Positions 34,459 through 41,397 of a DNA stretch of 64,000 bases are shown here, in pieces. The translations under genes were made by a program, and so were the position numbers. The notes beneath the pieces are model-generated. The model was not told where the DNA came from. It worked only from the letters and a program-made list of their open reading frames with translations, and did not search any database. Where the stretch lies: contig NZ_KI912266.1 in NCBI RefSeq assembly GCF_000235425.2, positions 7,707,130 through 7,771,129 on the forward strand, in the 5' to 3' direction. Each line of letters begins with the position of its first letter. Within the stretch, counting starts at the first letter, position 1. The stretch is from Pseudofrankia saprophytica (GTDB lineage Bacteria; Actinomycetota; Actinomycetes; Frankiales; Frankiaceae).

Positions 34459-35283
34459 TCAGCGCCCGCTCCACGCCGCGCGCGCCGCGGCCGCCTCGTC
34501 GGTGGCATGGGTGATCACCTGGTTGCGGTTCTCCAGCTCGATCGCGGCCGCGAGGCTGGGCGCGTCGGTGTTCTGCGCGAGGGCGCGTTTCGTCATCCGC
34601 GTGGCGAGCGGCGCGTGCGACGCGATCAGCCCGGCGGTCCGCATGGCCTGCTCCCACAGATCGCCGTCGAGGTGGACAGCGCTCACCAGTCCACTGCGCA
34701 GGGCCTCGTCGGCCGCGACCGTCCGCCCGGTGAGCATCCAGTCGGCGGCGATGCTGGTGCCGACGACGCGCGGCAGGTGGTAGCTCATCCCCATCTCCGC
34801 CCCGGACAGCCCGAGCCGGATCGCGGCGTTGCCGAATGTCGCGGACGCGGCGCAGATCCGCACGTCGGCGGCGAGGCAGAGGGCGAGCCCACCCCCGAAC
34901 GCCGGCCCGTTGACCGCGGCGACGACCGGCTGCGGCAGGTCCCGCACGACCTGCGGGAGCGCCGCCATCATCTCCTGGAACCGCATGCGCTCGATCGCGG
35001 GCGCCGCCGCGTCCGGGACGTCGCCGCCGAAGTCGCGGACGTCGATGCCCGAGCAGAATCCCCGGCCGGCCCCGGTCAGCACGACCACCCGGACGTCGCC
35101 GTCGTCGGCGATCGCCGCGCAGGTCGCGCGCAGCGCGGCCACCAGCGACGCGTCGAGGGCGTTGAGCCGGTGGGGACGATTGAGCCGCAGCACGGCCACG
35201 CCCTCGGACCGGTCGACCAGCAGCGTCGGCGCCCCGTCCCGCGAGGTCGACTCCCCAGACCTGGACACCCGCGACGCCACCAT
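34459..35283 (-). CDS. Enoyl-CoA hydratase/isomerase-family protein
   Basis: Crotonase of 274 residues. Oxyanion segments are GAGRGFCSGIDVRDFGG and AAVNGPAFGGGLALCLAADV. The FGNAAIRLGLSGAEMGMSYHLPR stretch is typical of a common actinobacterial subgroup, here described only by its key residues. Where hydratases have the first catalytic Glu, Ala-Ala appears, and Asp seems to occupy the second (AADWMLTGR). Isomerase or hydrolase chemistry is possible. It is second in the minus-strand run after the kinase at 36623, with a 188-base gap in which I see nothing. Confidence 0.88.
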   Translation of the reverse strand: MVASRVSRSGESTSRDGAPTLLVDRSEGVAVLRLNRPHRLNALDASLVAALRATCAAIADDGDVRVVVLTGAGRGFCSGIDVRDFGGDVPDAAAPAIERMRFQEMMAALPQVVRDLPQPVVAAVNGPAFGGGLALCLAADVRICAASATFGNAAIRLGLSGAEMGMSYHLPRVVGTSIAADWMLTGRTVAADEALRSGLVSAVHLDGDLWEQAMRTAGLIASHAPLATRMTKRALAQNTDAPSLAAAIELENRNQVITHATDEAAAARAAWSGR

Positions 35284-35471
35284 CCTCGATCACCGCTGGC
35301 GGAACCACTCGCCGGCGAAGACACACCGTCCGCGGTGGAGCACTGTAGCGCCGTCCGCGGCGGCCCGGAAGTCACCGCGTCCCGGCCGGGCCGGGCCAGC
35401 GAGCGCCGGGCCAGGTCCGGTCGGGACGGGTGGGGGGCATGGCTGCCCCCGCGTCCGACGGTCGTGGCCGG

Positions 35472-36623
35472 CTAGGCCGACAGCAGTTCGAGGGCCTCCA
35501 GGTCGCGGATCGCCGCGCAGGCGTTGGCGGCCATGGACAGGAACATCCGGTCGGCGCCCGTGGTGCGCTCGGCGCTCGCGTAGATGGCGCCGATCATCGT
35601 GATCAGCGGCCCCTGCAGCAGCCCGCGCCGGTAGTCCTCGAAACAGAGGTCGACGGGGTAGTCCGGGACGCCGTACTCGACGAGCCGCTGGTGGTAGGCG
35701 GCGACGAGCGCCCGTTCGTGGACGCGCCGCTCGGCGGGCGGCAGGGCGGTGGACAGGAAGTAGGCGAGGTCTCGGCCGGGGAAGGCGACCTCGACGGTCT
35801 GCCAGTCGACCGCCCGCACCTGCGCGTCGCCGGAGAACAAAAGGTTGTCGAGCCGGTAGTCGCCGTGTAACAGCGAGAAGCGACCCGTCGTGTGTCTCCC
35901 CCAGCCGGCGACGAGCTCGGCCGCGCGCAGCAGGGTGTCGACGTCCCGCGGGTCGAGGTCGGCCCGGTACCGGTCGGTGAACTCGGCGGCGGCGCTGGTG
36001 GCGACCTTGCCGAGGAAGCTCATGCCGGCCTCGTCGAGCCGGGACAGCCAGTCGGCGCCCTCGGCGAGGGTGTCGTCGTTCCAGAACGGCGCGTGCAGCC
36101 CGGCGAGGTTGCGGACGGCCAGCACCGCCTGCGCGGCCGTGCAGCCGTCGACCTGGCTGCCGGCCCGCGCCGGGTGGGCGTCCTCCAGCACCAGGGTGAA
36201 ACGGTGCTCGTCGTCGCTGAGCCCGGCGCTCCAGCATCGCGGCACCTCGACCCGCGCGCGTCCCGCGAAGGTCCGGTAGAAGCCGACCTCGTTGCGGTAG
36301 GCCACCTTCAGCCGCCGGCGGACCTCCGGGGCACCGCAAGCCATCTTCACGACCACGCTCGCCGGCCCGCGCCCGGCCTGGCCCGGCGCGAGGTCGAGGT
36401 GGAAGCGGTAGCTGACCGCGGTCTGCCCGGTGCCGACCGGCTCGAAGCGCAGACCGGTGACCTCGACGTCGGCGCCGCCCGAGCGCAGCACGTCCGTCAG
36501 CCACGCCGGGGTGATCTCAGCCGGATCGTCGACGACCCGGTTCGGTCCGTCCGCGCCTCGCGGCTCCCCCGCCTCGGCCCGCGCGGCCTGGTCGGGCACC
36601 AGGCCCGTTGCGTCCTTCGTCAT
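35472..36623 (-). CDS. APH/ecdysteroid-kinase-like phosphotransferase
   Basis: Kinase-fold protein of 383 residues from ATG 36623 (GAGGGG upstream). The Lys strand is ASVVVKMACGAP, and the Glu in YRNEVGFYRTF matches the fold. The catalytic loop is LLHGDYRLDNLLF and the second Asp lies in VRAVDWQTVEVAFPGRDLAYF. The spacing and LHGDYRLDN style are closer to the EcKinase/DUF1679 branch than to the other two kinases here. No antibiotic-resistance context. It is followed by a crotonase in the same direction and preceded by promoter element copy 5. A hydroxylated small-molecule or acyl substrate is inferred. Confidence 0.85.
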   Translation of the reverse strand: MTKDATGLVPDQAARAEAGEPRGADGPNRVVDDPAEITPAWLTDVLRSGGADVEVTGLRFEPVGTGQTAVSYRFHLDLAPGQAGRGPASVVVKMACGAPEVRRRLKVAYRNEVGFYRTFAGRARVEVPRCWSAGLSDDEHRFTLVLEDAHPARAGSQVDGCTAAQAVLAVRNLAGLHAPFWNDDTLAEGADWLSRLDEAGMSFLGKVATSAAAEFTDRYRADLDPRDVDTLLRAAELVAGWGRHTTGRFSLLHGDYRLDNLLFSGDAQVRAVDWQTVEVAFPGRDLAYFLSTALPPAERRVHERALVAAYHQRLVEYGVPDYPVDLCFEDYRRGLLQGPLITMIGAIYASAERTTGADRMFLSMAANACAAIRDLEALELLSA

Positions 36624-36747
36624 GCGTCCGCCCCTCACCCCTCACCCCGTACCGCGGCTCCATCACGTCACCACAGGCTGGCGATTGGCTCCACAATTGC
36701 CGGATCGGTCGCTTCGGCGCGGTCGCGGCCGGCGGCGGCACGCGCGG

Positions 36748-36790
36748 ACCATAGCCCGATCACAACTTCGAGGTCAATGTCGAGATTGCG
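36748..36790. promoter_or_regulatory. CAATRTCGA element copy 5 with a predicted minus-strand promoter
   Basis: CAATGTCGA lies at 36775-36783, with CAACTTCGA 12 bases before it. On the minus strand TTGACC (36777-36772) and TATGGT (36753-36748) form a -35/-10 pair 18 bases apart, facing the kinase at 36623. The same GGCTATGGTC -10 context recurs in copy 2. The rest of the 319-base gap between the two genes holds nothing else I can support. Confidence 0.55.
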
Positions 36791-36942
36791 AACGCGATCC
36801 ATCCCCAGGCCGACCGTCGTCCGGCCGAGCGCGGCCCCGCGAACGGAGATTCCAGACAACACTGGCGTTTCGACCGCCCACGGTGCACGTTTCATGCCAA
36901 GGAGTGCTGCCGGCCGGCGGCGGAACAGTGCGGAGGAGCGGC

Positions 36943-37803
36943 ATGGAGCTGTCGGGTGTCGGGGTGTGGAGCCAGGAACTGCACTACGGCGATCCGGGCG
37001 AGGCCAGCGAGGCGGCCGCCGAGCTGGAGGAGCTGGGCTTCACCGCACTCTGGATCCCGGACATGGGCGGGGCGCTGTTCGCGGCCGTCGACCGCCTGCT
37101 GGCCGCCACCCAACGGACAGTCGTGGCGACCGGCGTCCTGAGCCTGTGGAACCACGCCCCGGCCGACGCCGCGAAGGCGCACGCCTCGCTGTCCGCCGTG
37201 CACGGCGACCGCTTCCTCCTGGGCATCGGGGTGAGCCACGCGATCGCGGTGGACATGGCGGAGCCCGGGCGCTACCAGCGGCCGTTGACGGCGATGAGCG
37301 AGTTCCTAGACGGCCTCGACGCCGAGGACCCGCCGGTGCCCGTCGACCAGCGGGTCCTGGCCGCGCTGGGCCCGAAGATGGTCGCTCTCGCGGGAAGCCG
37401 GGCCCGCGGCGCGCACCCCTACCTCGTCACTCCCGAACACACCAGCCGCGTCCGGGAGGCCCTGGGCTCCCAGGCGCTCGTGCTGCCCGAGCAGACCGTC
37501 ATCCTGTGCGCCGACGCCGACGAGGCGCACGCGATCGGCGGCGCGTGGCTGCGGGGCTACCTGAGCCTGCCGAACTACGCCAACAGCCTGCTGCGGCTCG
37601 GTTTCTCCGCCGACGAGGTGACCTCGGTCAGCGACCGCGTCTTCGACGCCATGATCGCCTGGGGGGACGAGGAGGCGATCATGCGCAGGGTCGACGAGCA
37701 CCGCGCCGCCGGCGCCGACCACGTCACCCTTCAGGTCCTCACCGCCGACCAGAAGGCCTTCCCCCGGGCGCAGTGGCGCCGAATCGCCACGGCTCTGCGG
37801 TAG
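36943..37803 (+). CDS. F420-dependent LLM-class oxidoreductase
   Basis: Luciferase-like TIM-barrel oxidoreductase of 286 residues from ATG 36943 (GGAGG upstream). The N-terminal VGVWSQELHYGDP, the AAELEELGFTALWIPD strand-helix and FLLGIGVSHA are typical of the TIGR03620-type actinobacterial F420 subgroup. VVATGVLSLWNH and the C-terminal DHVTLQVLTAD also fit. Cofactor F420 use is expected for this subgroup but not visible directly. It is divergent from the kinase at 36623 across promoter element copy 5. Confidence 0.88.
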   Translation: MELSGVGVWSQELHYGDPGEASEAAAELEELGFTALWIPDMGGALFAAVDRLLAATQRTVVATGVLSLWNHAPADAAKAHASLSAVHGDRFLLGIGVSHAIAVDMAEPGRYQRPLTAMSEFLDGLDAEDPPVPVDQRVLAALGPKMVALAGSRARGAHPYLVTPEHTSRVREALGSQALVLPEQTVILCADADEAHAIGGAWLRGYLSLPNYANSLLRLGFSADEVTSVSDRVFDAMIAWGDEEAIMRRVDEHRAAGADHVTLQVLTADQKAFPRAQWRRIATALR

Positions 37804-37881
37804 GCCTGCCGGGCGGGCGGCGGGGCGGGCCGTGAGGACTCCACCGGGAGATCCGCGCGCCGGAGCACGCGGACGTTCCGG

Positions 37882-37896
37882 TATACTGACGTTTTA
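37882..37896 (+). promoter_or_regulatory. Consensus-like -10 box directly upstream of a TetR gene
   Basis: TATACT (37882-37887) is the best -10 match I saw in the window. It ends eight bases before ATG 37896, so transcription should start at or next to the start codon, giving a leaderless mRNA. There is no ribosome site and no obvious -35. Confidence 0.6.
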
Positions 37897-38630
37897 TGTC
37901 GGGGATTCCCGCTCGTCCGGACGTGCGTAAGGATGTGCGTAAGGATGTGCGTGGCATCCATACGCGGCAGCTCCTTCTCCGAACCGCGGAACGGCTTTTC
38001 GCGGTGCAGGGAATCGCCCGCACCTCCACCCGGCAGATCACCGCCGAAGCCGGCATCAGCCGGGACGCCATCCACTATCATTTCGGTTCCAAGGCGGCTC
38101 TGGTGCTCGCGATCGTCGACGCGCGCACCGAGGAGCTCCGTGTCGAAATCGAGCGCCTGTTCACCGTGAACGTCCCGGACCGGGACGTCACCATTCGCGA
38201 CATCGCCCATGCCATGGTGGTCGCGGCGACCGAGATGGCCGAACACGAGACCGGTCGGTACTACCACCCCTTCCTGGCCGCCCTGATGAACGATCCCGAG
38301 TTCCGGCATCTCGTGAACTCACGGTCCACGCCGCAGAGCGAGGCCGTCGTGGCACTGCTCACCCCGCTCACACCAGGTCTCGGCGAAGCGGAACGCGTCT
38401 ATCGGGTGGCCTGCGCGTTCGTGCTGATCCTGTCCGGCACGGGAAACAGCGGCGTCGTCGAATGGGTGAATTCCCAGGTCGCGACGACGCACGGCCGGCT
38501 GCTGATGATGCTGGTCGACGTCGTCACGAGCGTGTTGGCCGGCAACGTCCCCGCCGCGGACCCTCCGGGGGCGCCAGAGCGGCAGGCCGCGTCCCATGGT
38601 CAGAGGCCCGAGGCGGCGTCGGCGCGGTGA
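37896..38630 (+). CDS. TetR-family transcriptional regulator
   Basis: Regulator of 244 residues. The helix-turn-helix covers ~22-70: TRQLLLRTAERLFAVQG, then TRQITAEAGISRDAIHYHF and GSKAALVLAIV. The C-terminal ligand domain is helical. A short N-terminal arm contains VRKDVRKDVR from a 12-bp DNA repeat; basic arms before TetR domains often touch the minor groove. The start is ATG 37896, probably leaderless. It follows the LLM gene and faces the binding-protein gene. It is a candidate for the protein that reads CAATRTCGA, but nothing in the sequence proves this. Confidence 0.88.
   Translation: MSGIPARPDVRKDVRKDVRGIHTRQLLLRTAERLFAVQGIARTSTRQITAEAGISRDAIHYHFGSKAALVLAIVDARTEELRVEIERLFTVNVPDRDVTIRDIAHAMVVAATEMAEHETGRYYHPFLAALMNDPEFRHLVNSRSTPQSEAVVALLTPLTPGLGEAERVYRVACAFVLILSGTGNSGVVEWVNSQVATTHGRLLMMLVDVVTSVLAGNVPAADPPGAPERQAASHGQRPEAASAR
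37923..37951 (+). repeat. 12-bp tandem repeat in the TetR N-terminal arm
   Basis: GTGCGTAAGGAT occurs exactly at 37923-37934 and 37935-37946, with a six-base partial copy after. It encodes Val-Arg-Lys-Asp repeats and uses AAG/GAT codons less GC-rich than the neighbours. Confidence 0.9.
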
Positions 38631-38751
38631 CGGCGAGCTCGGCGGTGTAGGGTCGCCCGTTCCCGGTGGCCGGGCTCCGTCCGGCGCGACGAGCGGCCGG
38701 GCCGGACGCCGCCGAAACGGTGACCGGCCCAGCCCTCGGCCGGCTACCGGC

Positions 38752-40083
38752 TCAGTTCCCGATCGAGGAAACCCCGAACGGCCTGTAGTCGGTCGGCTGG
38801 CCCTTGTCGTTCAGGGTCGCGATCAGCCCACCTCGGACGCACCCCCCGGGCTGGTCGGGAACCGCCTTGCCGTTGCAGCGAAAACGCAGGCCTCCGGCGC
38901 CCGGCAGCTCCTTCTCCGGCATCCCCTTGATGGCGGCGGCCACCGACGCGGGCGTGACGTCACCGGTGAGCCCCTCCAGCGCGGACCCCAGGGCGGCGAC
39001 CACGGTGAACATGCTCATCGTGCCGGACCGGTTGACGTCGATGTCATGGCCGTAGGTCTTGACCACGGCACCCAGGAGGCGGGTCGATGGGCTGTCCGTG
39101 CCGATGGGCGCGGACGCGGAGACGGAGATGCCCTTGAGCGAGGACCCGGGCACCGCCTTGCGCGTCGCGTCGGTGATGCACAGTCCCACGGCCACGACCG
39201 AGCCGGTGAACCCGACCGCGCGCAGGCCGTTCAGCGCACTGATACAGAAGGCGTCACCGCCGATGATCGACACGACGCTCGGCTCACCGGAGGCGATGTT
39301 CCGCAGCTGCGGTGTCATGTCGGCCGTGCCCGGCGGGACGGAGACGACGTCGAGGTCGATACCCAGCTTCTGGAACCTCGCCGGCGCGAACGACTTGTAG
39401 AAGTCCGCCACGACGGGCACGTCGATCACCACGGCGGTGACCTTCTTGAGACCCTTGTCCTTCGCCACCTGGGCCGGCAGGTTGATCTGACCGAAGTACG
39501 GGTCGGTCAGGTTGAACGACGTCTCGCCGTCGTTCAGGACCACAGAGGCGGACGTGTTCGCGAACATCAACGGGATCTTCGCCGCGTGCAGCGGCGCCCA
39601 GATGCTCTCCCCGACCGACGACGAGCCGACGACGACGGCCACGACGTTCTGCTCGACCATCTGGTTGGCGCAGTCGGTGCCCTTGCCCGGATCCGCCAGG
39701 GCTTCGCATTTCACCAGCTCGATCGGCCGGCCGGCGATTCCGGAACGGTGCTCGTTGAGCCACTTGATGGTGGCGTCGGCGACGCGCGGCTCGTAGGACA
39801 GGTCCGAGACGGGGCCCTTGCCGTCCGAGATCATGCCGATCCGGACCGGAGCGCCCTTCGCCGGGGCGGACGGCCCGAGCACGTCGGCGGAGCTCGCGGC
39901 GCCGGCCGTCGCCGTGCCGCCGTCGCCGCTATCGCCGTTGTCACCGTTGTCACCGCCGCCGCAGGCGGCCAGCAGGAACAGGCTCGCGGCCACGCCGGTC
40001 GCGGCGGCTAACTTCATTCCACTCGGGCGCCACCCGACTCGTCGGCGTCCCGTGCGCGCAGGCCAGATCCCGATGTTTTTCAT
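38752..40083 (-). CDS. Branched-chain amino acid-type solute-binding lipoprotein
   Basis: Second type-I periplasmic-binding-fold lipoprotein, ~443 residues from ATG 40083 (GGGA six bases upstream; ATG 40095 and GTG 40110 are alternatives). A basic N-terminus, a hydrophobic stretch and the lipobox LLAAC (Cys ~41) precede a Gly/Asp linker. VRIGMISDGKGPVSDL opens the mature domain, and IAGRPIELVKCEALADPGKG is family-typical. As with the lipoprotein at 10516, no LivHMGF genes are nearby. It is 54 bases downstream of the CaiB gene pair on the same strand, possibly the end of that operon. Confidence 0.87.
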   Translation of the reverse strand: MKNIGIWPARTGRRRVGWRPSGMKLAAATGVAASLFLLAACGGGDNGDNGDSGDGGTATAGAASSADVLGPSAPAKGAPVRIGMISDGKGPVSDLSYEPRVADATIKWLNEHRSGIAGRPIELVKCEALADPGKGTDCANQMVEQNVVAVVVGSSSVGESIWAPLHAAKIPLMFANTSASVVLNDGETSFNLTDPYFGQINLPAQVAKDKGLKKVTAVVIDVPVVADFYKSFAPARFQKLGIDLDVVSVPPGTADMTPQLRNIASGEPSVVSIIGGDAFCISALNGLRAVGFTGSVVAVGLCITDATRKAVPGSSLKGISVSASAPIGTDSPSTRLLGAVVKTYGHDIDVNRSGTMSMFTVVAALGSALEGLTGDVTPASVAAAIKGMPEKELPGAGGLRFRCNGKAVPDQPGGCVRGGLIATLNDKGQPTDYRPFGVSSIGN

Positions 40084-40137
40084 GAACGGTCCCATCTCTT
40101 CGTCGTGCACAGACCCGTGAATTCGTCGGGGATGAGC

Positions 40138-41397
40138 TCAGCCCTCGGACCAACCGGTCTTCAGGACGCTTTCGGTGTGTTCCCCGAGCAGGGGAGCCGG
40201 CCGGGAGATCCGCCAGGGGGTGCGACTGAAGCGGTAGGGCGTCCCGGGATGGGTCTCAGTCCGGCCGGTGTAGGGATCGGTCACTTCGGTGGCGAATCCG
40301 CGGGCGACAAGGTGTGGGTCGGCGATCGCCTCTTCCGGAGACGCCACGAATCCCGCGACGAGCCCGCGCTGTTGGCAGCCCAGGAAGAAGTCATATCCCG
40401 GCAGCCGCTCGGCGAGCAGCATCATCGCGTCGCGCGACGCGTTCCAGATCTCCATCGCCAGTGGGTCCGTCGCGAGCTCGACGACGGCGACGCCGCCGCG
40501 CTCCACCGCGAGCTCCAGCAGGACCACGTCCGGGAACTCGTCGCGCAGCCCGACGAGGTCGATCCACTCGGCGATCGAGGCGTAGTCCTCCGCCGCCCGC
40601 GGCGGGAAGCCGAGGACGACATGGTGTCCGTCGGCCGCCTGAACCTGCGTCGGGGCGGTCGGCTCGACCATCGCGTGCCGACCGGTCAGTCGCCGGACGA
40701 TGCCGCCATCGGCGAGGTACTGGACGGTGGCCAGTTCGCTGGAGACGTTGAGGGCCGCGTCGACGCTGACGTCGACGTGTTGCCCGTGCCCGGACATGTC
40801 GCGGTGCAGCAGTGCGGTGAGCGCGGCCGCGACCGCGAAGGATCCCGCGACGTGTGCGCTCTGCCCCCCGGCGCCGCGCACCGGCGGCAGTGTGTGGTCG
40901 TCATAGCCGCAGCTGTGTACCGGGCCTCCGCCGGCCAGCAACGTGAGATCGGTGGTCGGGGTCTCGGGTGGCGACCCGCGCCGCCCGAACGGCGTGACCG
41001 AGACCCAGACGAGCGATGGGTACGCGTCCGCGAGCGTCGCCGGGTCGAGGCCGAACGCGGCGAGGTCCCGCGCCGGCAGCCCTTCCAGGAGCACGTCGCA
41101 GTCGGTGAGCAGCCGCTGGAAGGGCTCGCGGTCCGCGTCGTCGCGCGGGTCGAGAAGGACGCCTCTTTTCGAGGTGTTGTAGTGCCGCCAGTGCAGGCTC
41201 GTCCCGGGCGCCGGCTGGTCGCCGGCGAACGGACCCCATGAGCGGGTCACCGAGCCGCCGGGCGGTTCGACCACGATGACGTTCGCGCCCAGGTCGGCGA
41301 GCAGCTTGCCTGGGTAGGCGGAGAACTCCCCGGCGATCTCCAGGACGCGCAGCCCGTGCAGCGGGCCAGTCGTCGGGCCTGTCGTCGGGCCGCTCAT
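40138..41397 (-). CDS. CaiB/BaiF-family CoA-transferase, probable non-catalytic partner
   Basis: Family III CoA-transferase of 419 residues. LRVLEIAGEFSAYPGKLLAD opens the first Rossmann half and GANVIVVEPPGGS follows. VSVTPFGRRG and HGQHVDVSVDAAL match the family order. At the place of the catalytic Asp of formyl-CoA transferase (GD near SGMH) this chain reads RGAGGQSAHVAG, with no Asp. Its ATG overlaps the stop of the other CaiB gene (ATGA). The pair may form a heteromer like the BbsEF benzylsuccinate transferase, this chain being structural. Confidence 0.85.
   Translation of the reverse strand: MSGPTTGPTTGPLHGLRVLEIAGEFSAYPGKLLADLGANVIVVEPPGGSVTRSWGPFAGDQPAPGTSLHWRHYNTSKRGVLLDPRDDADREPFQRLLTDCDVLLEGLPARDLAAFGLDPATLADAYPSLVWVSVTPFGRRGSPPETPTTDLTLLAGGGPVHSCGYDDHTLPPVRGAGGQSAHVAGSFAVAAALTALLHRDMSGHGQHVDVSVDAALNVSSELATVQYLADGGIVRRLTGRHAMVEPTAPTQVQAADGHHVVLGFPPRAAEDYASIAEWIDLVGLRDEFPDVVLLELAVERGGVAVVELATDPLAMEIWNASRDAMMLLAERLPGYDFFLGCQQRGLVAGFVASPEEAIADPHLVARGFATEVTDPYTGRTETHPGTPYRFSRTPWRISRPAPLLGEHTESVLKTGWSEG

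Noticed and set aside
17742-36623. Aminoglycoside resistance genes
   Set aside because: The three APH-fold proteins sit in acyl-CoA and SDR operons and look like ACAD10/11 or ecdysteroid-kinase-like types. Nothing points to drug resistance.
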